Positions 9,733 to 18,574 of a stretch of DNA of 64,000 nucleotides are shown one piece after another. The stretch's first letter is position 1, and every line of letters starts with the position of its first letter. Below the pieces are notes generated by a model, which saw only the letters and a list, made by a program, of their open reading frames with translations, searched no databases and was not told the DNA's origin. The DNA is from Chitinophagaceae bacterium (GTDB taxonomy: Bacteria > Bacteroidota > Bacteroidia > Chitinophagales > Chitinophagaceae): positions 620,001 to 684,000 of the forward strand of contig JAMLGU010000001.1 of the NCBI GenBank assembly GCA_023957575.1, read 5' to 3'. A program made the position numbers and the translations under genes.

Positions 9733-11937
9733 ATGATCAGAAAGGCTTTATTCACAGGAATATTTATATTATTTGGATTCATACAAACCTTTGCTCAACC
9801 TAACAGCAGTAGGCCTGTTCCCAAATATCAGGTACCCATCAACCGCCAGTTGTTTCATGACAATATTGATGCACAGCAAAAATATTTGCTGGGGAGCGAT
9901 GGCAAAAATGATAGTTTATTCAACATCGAAGACCATCAGGACCTCAGTTTCATGGTTACCGATGCCATTACCCGACAGGTGGATTGGCTGCAGTATCAGA
10001 TAGAGGCTAATCCCAAGACCGATTCTCGTGTAAAATCGGCTTATCTGGTGGGGCTTAGGGATATTCTGATACAAATGCGTACCGGCTGGCGTAAAAAGCA
10101 GATTCAGCCCTCTCATTTTGGTCAGATAATAGCTTTGTATAAAAGACTGATGGAGGCTAATGATGCAGGAGAGTCGCTCACTCCTTTTTTACAGCATTTT
10201 TCTTACGACATCGTTTCTACGGCCACTATGCCTCGGATTTTTGAAGAAAACCCGGACTACAAAAACGTGGCAGATATTTTATTGCTAAAATTCAGCGACC
10301 AGTATCCCGAAAAGACTTTTGGATATCTTACAAATTTTGCACACCTGCCTCATGCCGATAGTTTGATAAAAACATTGGGCAAGCAATACCCGGAGCAGCT
10401 ATACACCTTTGCACAGGCACCCAACAAATTGGGTAATATTATTCGGAATATCAAGGATGATGAATTTGTGAAAACGGTGGTTTCTTTGTCGCAAATGAAA
10501 AGCGGACAGGTTTATTTCCCTTTTTTGGATAATTTGGTAAGAGGTAAAACGACCATTGCGCAAATAGATGCTGCCAAAGAAGACAGGCTGAAATATTACA
10601 GGCTGCTGGTACAAACCCAAATGGACTATTCCCGCAGGGCCATCAATGGCGATACGGCAGTGGGCTTCAGAGCGCTGACCACCTGGCTTGAGAAAAAAGC
10701 AAAGGACGAGTTTGTGAATGAGATTAACGCATTGCATGAAGAGAGAGATGCCGTAAGGTTTGCCTGTCTGCAACCGCTTACCGCCGAAGAACTATATTAT
10801 CTGGCTGTTTTAAGCGATGGATTGATATATACCAGTAGTTATACCAACGGCGTTTTTCCGATGATGATGAAAAAGGCCAATAACAGGGGCGATTCGTTGT
10901 TGTTGTCTTTGTCGTTTGACCATTATCGTAAGTTTATCAGTCAGGCGGCATCTTACAACAAACTGAAAGAATTTTTTGCTTCCTTCAGGTATCCGGATGA
11001 TTCCAAAAACCTGATGACCACCTTCGTTAGCGGTTTGGAGCAGTCGAAAGGCCTGGAAGATGGCGTGGATGTGGCAGATTCTTATGCCAGTGTGTATGAA
11101 ACCCTTCCGGAGCTTGCGCGACAAATGCTGGCAGACATCAAGAAAAACTATGACCGTAATGTGCGGAACCAAAACCAGAGAGGCGTGGCCATTTATAATA
11201 TTCTGTACAAACTGTTTCTGTCGGCCAATCCGGCTAATAATATTGACCTGAGTAAAGAGTTGAAGATTCCTCCTGTTTATACGGTTTCTTTCAAAAGCTT
11301 AGCTAATGAAAAAGGTGAAATTATTACTCAGATGTTTTTTTATGGTGATGATGACGGAAAAATTGACTTCGATATTTTTGTAAGGATGTTTACAGGGGGA
11401 AACTGGACAGTGGATCAAAGCAATAAATACTGGGTAGTAGCCAAAACCGTAAAAGGAGTGCCTGTGTATATTTATGCCAACCGGCCGTTACCCAATGAAA
11501 AGGATGAAGACTATGTGGCGCAAACGGCGCTTGAAAATTATATGATAGAAAAGAATCTTCAGCCTACCATCACTTTTCACAGAGGGCACAGTTACCATGC
11601 ACCCACCAGCATCAGCTACATGGCGCCCACTTCCAAGATTGTATTTATGGGTTCCTGCGGAGGTTATAATCTGATTGACTCCATTTTAAAAAAATCGAGT
11701 GATGCGCATATTATTTCCTCCAAGCAGGTGGGAAAGAGAGATATAAACCGCCCCTTCTTTTCGTTGCTAACCGAAAAATTGCGCAACGGTCAGGATATAA
11801 ACTGGATTCCTTTCTGGAAAGAATTCAGGGCGGCAGCCAATATTTCGGGTCTTGAAGATTATATTCCTCCTTATAAAAACCTGGGTGCATTATTTATTAA
11901 AGCATATAAAAAAGAAACGGGAGGAGAGGAATTGTAG
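9733..11937 (+). CDS. Secreted hypothetical protein with possible clan-CD peptidase-like C-terminus
   Basis: The 734-residue protein has a Sec signal (MIRKALFTGIFILFGFIQTFAQ). Most of its length (about 60-520) is helical without a family I recognise. The C-terminal ~170 residues look like an alpha/beta fold: FHRGHSYH (His616, His619) follows a strand, and KIVFMGSCGGYN (Cys642) follows a second hydrophobic strand, then QVGKRDIN and a helix. A His after one strand and a Cys-Gly after the next is the hallmark of clan CD cysteine peptidases (caspase, gingipain, CHAT). The 23-residue His-Cys spacing is shorter than usual, so activity is uncertain. It stands before the GH3-type gene with a gap of about 110 bases. 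Confidence 0.75.
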   Translation: MIRKALFTGIFILFGFIQTFAQPNSSRPVPKYQVPINRQLFHDNIDAQQKYLLGSDGKNDSLFNIEDHQDLSFMVTDAITRQVDWLQYQIEANPKTDSRVKSAYLVGLRDILIQMRTGWRKKQIQPSHFGQIIALYKRLMEANDAGESLTPFLQHFSYDIVSTATMPRIFEENPDYKNVADILLLKFSDQYPEKTFGYLTNFAHLPHADSLIKTLGKQYPEQLYTFAQAPNKLGNIIRNIKDDEFVKTVVSLSQMKSGQVYFPFLDNLVRGKTTIAQIDAAKEDRLKYYRLLVQTQMDYSRRAINGDTAVGFRALTTWLEKKAKDEFVNEINALHEERDAVRFACLQPLTAEELYYLAVLSDGLIYTSSYTNGVFPMMMKKANNRGDSLLLSLSFDHYRKFISQAASYNKLKEFFASFRYPDDSKNLMTTFVSGLEQSKGLEDGVDVADSYASVYETLPELARQMLADIKKNYDRNVRNQNQRGVAIYNILYKLFLSANPANNIDLSKELKIPPVYTVSFKSLANEKGEIITQMFFYGDDDGKIDFDIFVRMFTGGNWTVDQSNKYWVVAKTVKGVPVYIYANRPLPNEKDEDYVAQTALENYMIEKNLQPTITFHRGHSYHAPTSISYMAPTSKIVFMGSCGGYNLIDSILKKSSDAHIISSKQVGKRDINRPFFSLLTEKLRNGQDINWIPFWKEFRAAANISGLEDYIPPYKNLGALFIKAYKKETGGEEL

Positions 11938-12049
11938 AATGGGCAGGATTTCAGGTTTTTTCTGATTTATTTCAGGCAGGAATTTTTGTTTAATGCAAAA
12001 ATAATGATACAACTCTAAGAGTTTGTTATTATCTTGCCATCAGAAATTG

Positions 12050-13570
12050 ATGCCGATACTGAGTCCCGCCATATCTCAAATTGCACGAATGCGCTACTGG
12101 CGTATTGAAGGTTGGCGTGCCCATCCCATAGATGCACAAAGGGAGGTAATACAGAACCTGGTAACATCTGCTCAGTACTCCGAATTTGGTCGAAATCACG
12201 GTTTCAGTGATATTTTTAGCATAAGCAGTTTCAAAAAATCAATTCCCGTTCGTGAGTATAATGATTTGAAGCCATATATAGAGCGCTGCATGAACGGTGA
12301 GCAAAACCTGCTATGGAATACTCCGATTTATTGGTTTGCAAAAAGTAGCGGCACCACCGGTGATAAAAGCAAGTTTATTCCGGTGAGCGATGAAAGCTTG
12401 GAAGAGTGTCATTATAAGGCAGCAAAAGATATACTGACTATGTACTATCAGTTTAATCCCGAAAGTGCATTACTCACAGGTAAAGGTCTGGTATTGGGTG
12501 GCAGCCACAGTATTAATCCGCTTAATACCGAGGCGCAGTATGGCGACCTGAGTGCGGTATTGCTACAAAATACACCCTTTTGGGGACATTGGCTCCGCAC
12601 GCCCGACCTGAGTATCGCACTGATGGATGAATGGGAGATGAAGTTGGAAATGATAGCACAACAAACGATTAATGAAAATGTAACTTCCATTAGCGGGGTA
12701 CCTACCTGGACGCTGGTGTTGTTAAAAAGAATACTCGAAATTACAGGAAAAACAACCATTGCCGAAGTGTGGCCTAATCTTGAACTATACATGCACGGCG
12801 GGGTATCATTTACGCCTTATAAAAATCAATTTCAGCAGCTAATAGGCAGGCCTATCAATTATTTAGAAACTTATAATGCCAGTGAAGGTTTTTTTGGCGC
12901 TCATGAAGTGCCGGGTGATGAAGGAATGTTGCTGTTTACCGATCATGGTATTTTTCTGGAATTTATGCCGGTAAGCGAATATGGCAAAGAAGACCCTCAG
13001 ACTATCGGTTTGAAAGATGTTGACCTCAATACCCACTATGCACCGGTGATTAGTACCAACGGCGGATTGTGGAGGTATCTGATTGGCGATACCATTAAGT
13101 TTGTTTCAAAAAATCCGTATAAAATAATTGTTTCGGGTCGTGTGAAGCATTATATCAATGCCTTTGGAGAAGAGGTGATGGTGGACAACACAGACCATGC
13201 CATCCGTATTGCCTGCGAAAAAACAGCGGCAGTGGTAAACGACTATACAGCTGCACCGGTGTTTTTTTCAGACAGGTCGAATGGTTCGCACGAATGGTTG
13301 ATTGAGTTTGAGAAAGCGCCCGAAGACTTATCTGTATTTGTAAGTGAATTGGATAAGGCGCTGCAATCGATAAATAGTGATTATGAAGCAAAAAGGTACA
13401 AAGATATTGCGCTTAGTTTGCCAAAAGTTCATTCCATGCCAAAAGGAAGTTTTATAAACTGGTTGCACCACAAAGGAAAATTGGGAGGACAGCACAAAGT
13501 ACCCCGGCTTAGTAATGACAGAACATATCTTGAAGACATTCTGGCAATACATAATGAACAAAAAGAATAA
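12050..13570 (+). CDS. GH3 auxin-responsive promoter family protein (acyl-adenylating enzyme)
   Basis: The protein has 506 residues when started at ATG 12050; an in-frame TTG at 12023 would add nine residues without family likeness. The N-terminal SQIARMRYWRIEGW, the P-loop-like FAKSSGTTGDKSKFIPVS, ETYNASEGFFG and the C-terminal GSFINWLHHKGKLGGQHKVPRL are typical of the GH3 family. These are ANL-superfamily enzymes; plant members join acyl acids to amino acids through an adenylate. Bacterial members are common in Bacteroidota but their substrates are unknown. A FabG-type reductase starts 27 bases downstream on the same strand, so both may act on one carboxylic acid or lipid. Confidence 0.88.
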   Translation: MPILSPAISQIARMRYWRIEGWRAHPIDAQREVIQNLVTSAQYSEFGRNHGFSDIFSISSFKKSIPVREYNDLKPYIERCMNGEQNLLWNTPIYWFAKSSGTTGDKSKFIPVSDESLEECHYKAAKDILTMYYQFNPESALLTGKGLVLGGSHSINPLNTEAQYGDLSAVLLQNTPFWGHWLRTPDLSIALMDEWEMKLEMIAQQTINENVTSISGVPTWTLVLLKRILEITGKTTIAEVWPNLELYMHGGVSFTPYKNQFQQLIGRPINYLETYNASEGFFGAHEVPGDEGMLLFTDHGIFLEFMPVSEYGKEDPQTIGLKDVDLNTHYAPVISTNGGLWRYLIGDTIKFVSKNPYKIIVSGRVKHYINAFGEEVMVDNTDHAIRIACEKTAAVVNDYTAAPVFFSDRSNGSHEWLIEFEKAPEDLSVFVSELDKALQSINSDYEAKRYKDIALSLPKVHSMPKGSFINWLHHKGKLGGQHKVPRLSNDRTYLEDILAIHNEQKE

Positions 13571-13597
13571 CTTTGTAATAAACTAAAAACATTACAC

Positions 13598-14353
13598 ATG
13601 AAATTACTCGAAAATAAAACTGCTATAGTTACAGGCGCAGCTCGTGGTATTGGCGAGGCTATTGCCATAAAGTTTGCCGAACATGGCGCCAATATTGCAT
13701 TTACTTACGTTAGCACGGGTAGCGCTGAGAAAGCTGCTGCGCTGGAACAAAAGTTGATTGCTATGGGTGTAAAGGCAAAAGCTTATCAAAGTAATGCCGG
13801 AGATTTTGCAGCCTGTGAAGCTTTTGTGAATGATGTGCTCTCTGAGTTTGGCGCTATTGACATTTGTGTGAATAATGCTGGAATTTCAAAAGACAACCTA
13901 TTATTGAGGCTTACGCCCGAGCAATGGCAGGATGTGATCAACATCAACCTGAATAGTGTTTATTACATGACCAAGCAGGTGATAAGGCCGATGATGAAAG
14001 CCAAAAGCGGCAGCATTATCAACATGAGCTCTGTAATTGGTATGATGGGAAATGCAGGCCAGGCCAGCTATGCAGCCAGTAAGGCGGGGATTATTGGTTT
14101 TACAAAAAGTGTGGCTAAAGAATTAGGCAGTCGCAATATCCGCTGCAATGCTATTGCCCCCGGCTTTGTAGAAACCGATATGACACAATACTTGAATGAA
14201 GGAGATGGCGCATCAAAATATCTGGCAGATATTCCTTTGGGTAAATTTGCTAAAGGGGAGGATATTGCCAACGTGGCGCTGTTTCTTGCCTGTGATATGG
14301 GTTCTTATATTACCGGCCAGGTAATCAGTGCGTGTGGCGGATTGAATATCTAA
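13598..14353 (+). CDS. fabG: 3-oxoacyl-[ACP] reductase (SDR family)
   Basis: The protein has 251 residues, the normal length for FabG. It shows the NAD(P) motif TGAARGIG (12-19), NNAG (92-95), and the catalytic Ser145-Tyr158-Lys162 triad with Asn117, in INMSSVIG and YAASK. It would reduce 3-oxoacyl-ACP to 3-hydroxyacyl-ACP with NADPH in the fatty acid elongation cycle. C-terminal SDR features (YITGQVISACGGL) are complete. It follows the GH3-family gene by 27 bases and precedes a strong terminator, so the two form a transcription unit. Other SDR substrates are possible, since the gene is not within a fab cluster. Confidence 0.88.
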   Translation: MKLLENKTAIVTGAARGIGEAIAIKFAEHGANIAFTYVSTGSAEKAAALEQKLIAMGVKAKAYQSNAGDFAACEAFVNDVLSEFGAIDICVNNAGISKDNLLLRLTPEQWQDVININLNSVYYMTKQVIRPMMKAKSGSIINMSSVIGMMGNAGQASYAASKAGIIGFTKSVAKELGSRNIRCNAIAPGFVETDMTQYLNEGDGASKYLADIPLGKFAKGEDIANVALFLACDMGSYITGQVISACGGLNI

Positions 14354-14454
14354 GATTATTTTATTATTCTTCAGATGATATCCTTTCAGCTATTCTTCAA
14401 GTGCAAATTCAAAAATGGTTGAATTATGTGATTTAACTGAAAACTGAAATATAT

Positions 14455-14486
14455 AAAACCCCGAATGATTATCATCGGGGTTTTTG
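14455..14486 (+). terminator. Intrinsic terminator after fabG
   Basis: AAAACCCCGA (14455-14464) pairs with TCGGGGTTTT (14475-14484), loop of 10 bases, followed by more T. It lies about 100 bases after the fabG stop. Confidence 0.9.
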
Positions 14487-14547
14487 TATTTTGGATAGCT
14501 TGGTTTTGAGATTTTTTTTAATTCACTTATTGTTGCACACTGGTAAT

Positions 14548-14721
14548 TTAATTTGTCAATCTTGTCCTGAGTTTAATAATATCCTGTGTATTGTAAACTG
14601 TTCTAAAACGCTTTGCTTTCAGTCCATCGTAAAGGTGTTTATCTCCAGTCCAAAGGCTGCCTTTTAAATAACGCGCTAATGCTACAAAGTCTATATCATA
14701 TAAATCAATGTCGGCGTTCAT
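14548..14721 (-). pseudogene. PIN-domain toxin, C-terminal fragment
   Basis: Fifty-seven codons remain, beginning MNADIDLYDIDFVALARYLK. The stretch DIDFVALARYL then SLWTGDKHLYDGLKAKRF is the C-terminal third of PIN-domain ribonucleases of VapC type, including the conserved Asp-rich turn and the WTGDK strand. The N-terminal two thirds, with the first catalytic Asp, are gone; the upstream frame codes an unrelated Phe/Leu/Cys-rich run. An antitoxin-like gene lies on the same strand at 16194-16412, upstream in transcription order, and the DNA between them is foreign. I infer the toxin half of a broken toxin-antitoxin operon. Confidence 0.65.
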
Positions 14722-14911
14722 TGTAAAAAGACTGAAACAGACGACAAAATAACATAGGAATTTTTGCTGTAAAAAGGCAAAAAAGGGAAACGGAAATCCA
14801 CCACACATTCAGGCACATTTGGATGCCCCAACGCACGGGCGACCGCTTCGCTGCCAAAAGAGCCTTCATTTTGCCTGAGCACTGCTCAAAGACAGCGACT
14901 TATTTGAATAA

Positions 14912-14940
14912 TTGGTATTGAGAATTTAAAACTAAATTTG
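14912..14940 (+). promoter_or_regulatory. Promoter before the hsdR remnant
   Basis: TAAATTTG at 14933-14940 matches TAnnTTTG perfectly, with TTG at 14912-14914 as -33 and an 18-bp spacer. It lies 26 bases before the ATG at 14966. The segment 14810-14890 just upstream is GC-richer than its surroundings, with no gene visible. Confidence 0.5.
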
Positions 14941-14965
14941 TGAATTAAAATAGAACAAGATTGTA

Positions 14966-15655
14966 ATGTCAAAAGAAGCAAAAGCAAGAATAAAAATCAA
15001 TAAACTGCTTGAAGAAGCTGGATGGCGTTTCTTTGACTCCAAAGAAGGCAGAGCCAACATTGTACTTGAAAATAAAACCAAATTAACTCAAGCCGAATTA
15101 GATGAATTCGGTGAAGATTTTGAAAAAACGAAAAATGGCTTCATTGACTATCTGTTACTTGATGACAAAGGTTTTCCTTTTATAGTTTTAGAAGCAAAGA
15201 AAGAAGAAATAAATCCTCTATTTGCTAAGGAACAAGCCAGAAAGTATGCGCAATCTCAAAACTGTAGATTTGTAATTCTTTCAAATGGTAATTTGCATTA
15301 TTTCTGGGATTTACAAAGAGGAAATCCGAATATTATTGCAACATTTCCAAATCCTGAAACTGTTATCGGATATACAGAATTTAAACCAAATGCAGAAGCA
15401 TTAATAAATGAAACAGTAAAAGAAGATTACATTGTAAAAACTCAAAAACCGGATTATGCAAGCGACCCAAGATATATTGATGAATCACAACGCAGTGCAT
15501 TTATTGAAGAAAACAAATTCAGGTTTTTGCGTAAGTATCAGGTTAGAGCTATTGAAAGAATACAGGAAGAAGTAAAGGCAGGGAAAGACCGTTTCTTATT
15601 TGAAATGGCTACTGGCACAGGTAAAACCTTAACTGGTCACAAAACGTTAGTTTAA
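14966..15655 (+). pseudogene. hsdR: Type I restriction subunit HsdR, truncated after Walker A
   Basis: The first ~223 residues of an HsdR-like subunit survive: a nuclease domain with Asp61, the Glu-Ala-Lys motif in VLEAKKE (76-78) and a QARKY motif, then the linker QRSAFIEENKFRFLRKYQ and the helicase Walker A ATGTGKTLT. Normal HsdR proteins have roughly 800-1000 residues or more. Here coding runs into an IS200-type left end six codons later (GHKTLV, stop), and the rest of the motor and C-terminal domains is absent, also beyond the element. No hsdM or hsdS is in the window. It cannot translocate or cleave DNA. Confidence 0.85.
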
Positions 15656-16146
15656 GCTATGGACTTTAGTCCAAGGCTTTAGCTTCTACAAATATCGTTG
15701 TATTTTTGTCAAATGGAAAATGTTGCCAATCGTAAAAGTAGCCCTCTATTGTTCTATCATTACATACTCATATAAACATGATACAGTATCGGTATGGTGT
15801 AATGCGAGGCGAAGTGCAATTCGATGCAACGAGGATTTAATACATCCGATATGCGACAAGTGGATGCGGATACTAAAGGTGTAGTGAGTAAAGACCATAT
15901 TATCTATACAGTTATCATAGCGAGGAATTTATCCAAAATCAACGTTGTGAAGCGTTTGAGGGTAGAAGTGCGAGATTGCTGGTGGATGAGTTTGTAGAGA
16001 TGAAGAAACGTTATTGGATGTGCTTGTTGGGGCACTTGAAATACGGAGCTTGGAGTAGTGGAAATATTACTGATGAGATGATTCAGAATTATTTGGAACA
16101 TCACAGGGATAATCCAAATAGCGATGAGAATTTCATTCTTGAGTGA
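15635..16146 (+). mobile_element. Decayed IS200/IS605-type insertion element
   Basis: A left-end hairpin is preserved: TGGACT/AGTCCA (15660-15673, 2-base loop) inside AAGCTA/TAGCTT (15654-15659 with 15680-15685), the typical imperfect palindrome of this group, about 20 bases from the likely end. The TTAAC just before it (15629-15633) could be the target. A broken tnpA follows. No right-end hairpin was recognised after 16146, so the right end seems lost together with the rest of hsdR. Confidence 0.7.
15713..16146 (+). pseudogene. tnpA: IS200/IS605 TnpA transposase, frameshifted
   Basis: TnpA of this family is a ~150-residue HUH single-strand transposase. Pieces appear in successive frames: MENVANRKSSPLLFYHYIL from 15713, then EDLIHPICDKWMRILK, then GVVSKDHIIY, and finally an intact tail GRSARLLVDEFVEMKKRYW through SGNITDEMIQNYLEHH to the stop at 16146. 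At least three frame changes and in-frame stops separate them. The HUH motif, normally DHIHx, reads DHIIY, so the second metal-binding His is lost, while the catalytic-Tyr helix (QNYLEHH) remains. It is inactive. Confidence 0.8.
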
Positions 16147-16193
16147 TTTTAATGAACTTTCAGTTTACAGTTTTCAATGCTGTTTGCTTAAGT

Positions 16194-16412
16194 TCAATAA
16201 CGCAGTCGTGTACTCAACCTATGGATTTGCAATCCATAGTTGTTTAGTTCTTTCGACAATTTGTTCACCTGCTCTTGTGTTGCTTTTGAATTAGAGGTAG
16301 CTTCTTTATAGGTAAGATAGTCGATAAGTCGTTGCAGCCCGATAATATCCACCGATGCCGGCAGGCGAATGATAACCTCATTGGATGTTCTTTCAATTAA
16401 CATATCTTCCAT
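16194..16412 (-). CDS. Small antitoxin-like protein
   Basis: The 72-residue protein begins MEDMLIERTSNEVIIRLP. I chose ATG 16412 because upstream codons in the frame (back to 16643) are low-similarity and Cys/Ser-rich. The pattern, a short beta-hairpin (EVIIRLPASVD), a helix with LIDYLTYKEATS and a Lys/Asn-rich tail, resembles small antitoxin-like proteins that precede PIN toxins in Bacteroidota. No toxin follows directly; a PIN fragment lies 1.5 kb downstream on the same strand beyond the hsdR/IS debris. It is probably an orphan antitoxin. Confidence 0.55.
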   Translation of the reverse strand: MEDMLIERTSNEVIIRLPASVDIIGLQRLIDYLTYKEATSNSKATQEQVNKLSKELNNYGLQIHRLSTRLRY

Positions 16413-16715
16413 ATTATGTTGTAAAGTTAAGTAATTTGTACTACAAGACGGTACCGGTCTGTTATTAATCCATGAGCAGGATAACATACATGAACGGGTA
16501 TTGAATCTGGGACCTGAGTCTATATTATTTTTGGTTGAATGTTTGAAGGTAGTTAATTTTATTACAGCATACAAAACCATCTTTAATGGAAAGTAAATAT
16601 TAATGTTGGCATCATAGTATTCTGATCTGAAATCATAAAACAATTAACTCTGAAGATAATTATTCGCTTCAGAGTTAGTTGTTTTTAAAACTAAAACTAT
16701 AAAAAGAAAACCAAC

Positions 16716-17564
16716 TTACATTTCGGCAGGAATGGCCAACAGGGGTATTTTAGTATGATAGCTCATTCTTTCTGTTCTGCTGGGGAAAAACAGTCTTTTC
16801 CAGAAACCGGCCTGATGTGTTACCATCACTAAAACGTCAATATTGTTTTCTTTAATAAAATTCTGCAAGGTTTGTTCAAAGTCAGTGCCGGTCAGATGTA
16901 TTGATGTCAGTGTATTTTCGTTATAATTGTTTTTGAGAAAACTTTCATATTCCGCTATGTTCTTTTTATTTTCTAAATATATGTCAGCTTTTTCATCATC
17001 TGTATCTGTGAAAACGCTTACCATTACATTAGCCATGTACAATCCTGCAAGTTCGAAAATATAGTTGAGAATTTTCGGGTTTTTTTGAAATCTGTTGGTA
17101 AGGAACAATATCTTTTCTGGTTTCTTCCAGGTGTATCCGTTGGGTATCACCATCACGGGTATTTTGGTATTGCCTATAACTGATGAAGTACGGCTTCCCC
17201 ATATTTTTTCCTTTAGGCCGCTGCCGCCGAGCGTGCCCATCACAATCAGGTCTGATTTTTTTTCATCTGATACTTTTTCAATGGCATCAAACAAAGAATA
17301 AGTAGAAATAAAGGTATCAACCTCTGTGTTATCCGATTGATGAATGTTTTCTTTTACGCCGTCCAGCTTTTTTTCAAGATCGCTCAACATGGTAAGCGTA
17401 AATTCTTTATCTACGCCCAAATAATCGGTTACCATACTGCTGTTCACTTCGTAAGAATGGAGCAGGGTAATTTTTGCGGGAAATACTTTTGAGGTTTGAA
17501 CCGCAAATTCGGTAGCATGACCTGCAGTATCAGAAAAATCGGTTGGCACTAATATTTTTTTCAT
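16716..17564 (-). CDS. Universal stress protein, two UspA domains
   Basis: The 282-residue protein is a tandem of two UspA folds (about 1-145 and 150-282). Domain 1 begins KKILVPTDFSDTA and has the ATP-binding pattern G-2x-G-9x-G-S in MGTLGGSGLKEKIWGS. Domain 2 lacks this motif, ending with TRTERMSYH-type residues and KIPLLAIP. Proteins of this type bind ATP and support survival in stress or starvation; their direct target is usually unknown. It lies 19 bases downstream of a second UspA gene, clearly in one operon. Confidence 0.92.
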   Translation of the reverse strand: MKKILVPTDFSDTAGHATEFAVQTSKVFPAKITLLHSYEVNSSMVTDYLGVDKEFTLTMLSDLEKKLDGVKENIHQSDNTEVDTFISTYSLFDAIEKVSDEKKSDLIVMGTLGGSGLKEKIWGSRTSSVIGNTKIPVMVIPNGYTWKKPEKILFLTNRFQKNPKILNYIFELAGLYMANVMVSVFTDTDDEKADIYLENKKNIAEYESFLKNNYNENTLTSIHLTGTDFEQTLQNFIKENNIDVLVMVTHQAGFWKRLFFPSRTERMSYHTKIPLLAIPAEM

Positions 17565-17583
17565 TTTTATAGATTTTTAAAAT

Positions 17584-18438
17584 TTATTCGTTTATAGATG
17601 GAATTGCAGGCACTGCCAATACCGGCCAGGTGGTGTGCAATATCATATTTTTTGTTTCGCTTCTTTCAAAAAGTTGTTCAAATGCCGACTTGGGATAAGG
17701 AACCATTGCTATCATATCTGCACCTGCCTTGCTGCAATATTCTTCTATTTCCCGTTCAAAATCTTCACCTTGCAGCAATGCTCCTTCAAAAACAATTTCG
17801 GGATAGCCGTCTTTAAGAATGTTGAGATAATCCTGAAGTTGATCTTCATTATAAATATAATCTGCGTTTTCATCGCCGTTTGTTTCCTTGAAAACTACCA
17901 CATGTACCTGCGCCGAAAATATTTTTGGAATTTCGAAAATCTTATTGAGCAGCGTTTCCTTTTTTTCAAACCGGTTGGTTGCCAGCAACACAATTTCAGG
18001 AGGACAAATCTCAAGAGATGCGGGAATCGTAAGGACAGGAACCGTAGTTTGGCTTACCACACCTGAAGTAATGGTGCCTGTAAAAAATTGTTTAAGTCCG
18101 CCGGCTCCTTTTGTTCCCATTACAATGAGGTCTATTTCTTTTTCAGCGGCATAGTTTAATATTGATTCTATAACCTTTCCGCCAGACAAAAAAGGAATTA
18201 GTTTTATTTCAGGGAAGACTGCTGCTGTCGATTTTAGTGTTTGCTCCAATTTTTCAATCCGGTCGTCAATTATTTTTTTATTGGAAGTATCGGTCTGCAT
18301 GGTTGCCATATTGAGCGCCGGCTCAATGACATGCAGGATATGCAGGGATGCACCGGTTGTCTTCGCAATTTCTGAAGCGTAGGCAATCGCTTTAAAAGCA
18401 TTTGGACTGAAATCGGTAGGTACTAATATCTCCTGCAT
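17584..18438 (-). CDS. Universal stress protein, two UspA domains
   Basis: This 284-residue paralogue of the downstream gene has the same layout. Domain 1 starts EILVPTDFSPNAFKA and carries MGTKGAGGLKQFFTGT, fitting the UspA nucleotide motif. Domain 2 (about 150-284) is more diverged and ends TTWPVLAVPA. It is the first gene of a two-gene stress operon with a good promoter about 105 bases upstream. The pair probably arose by duplication. The two proteins might form heterodimers, but that is inference. Confidence 0.92.
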   Translation of the reverse strand: MQEILVPTDFSPNAFKAIAYASEIAKTTGASLHILHVIEPALNMATMQTDTSNKKIIDDRIEKLEQTLKSTAAVFPEIKLIPFLSGGKVIESILNYAAEKEIDLIVMGTKGAGGLKQFFTGTITSGVVSQTTVPVLTIPASLEICPPEIVLLATNRFEKKETLLNKIFEIPKIFSAQVHVVVFKETNGDENADYIYNEDQLQDYLNILKDGYPEIVFEGALLQGEDFEREIEEYCSKAGADMIAMVPYPKSAFEQLFERSETKNMILHTTWPVLAVPAIPSINE

Positions 18439-18545
18439 AAAACTAAAATTCTGTTTTCAGATTTTTTTGGAAAATTATCCCGCGGTCTTAGTTCAAATTG
18501 CTTTAGGTACATTAAACCGCAGGAATAAATTCTGACAATTTATCA

Positions 18546-18574
18546 CAAAACTAAATTACTGTTTTAACTTCAAA
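18546..18574 (-). promoter_or_regulatory. Promoter of the uspA pair
   Basis: On the minus strand, TTTG (18574-18571) and TAGTTTTG (18553-18546) are separated by 17 bp and fit the Bacteroidota -33/-7 pattern. It leaves a leader of about 100 bases. Confidence 0.55.

Noticed and set aside
12023..12049. TTG start for the GH3-family protein
   Set aside because: ATG 12050 follows 27 bases later and the nine extra residues have no family likeness; the TTG overlaps a promoter-like TTATCTTG.
13155..13692. Minus-strand open frames of 77-87 codons across the GH3/fabG junction
   Set aside because: They are antisense to two strong genes, overlap each other and show no family pattern.
14722..14808. N-terminal part of the PIN protein (MCGGFPFPFF...)
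   Set aside because: The run is Phe/Cys/Leu-rich and lacks the first PIN strand and its catalytic Asp, so it is read-through of unrelated DNA.
16413..16643. N-terminal extension of the antitoxin-like protein
   Set aside because: The added 77 codons are Cys/Ser/Asn-rich and unlike the compact downstream domain; ATG 16412 starts directly at the recognisable part.
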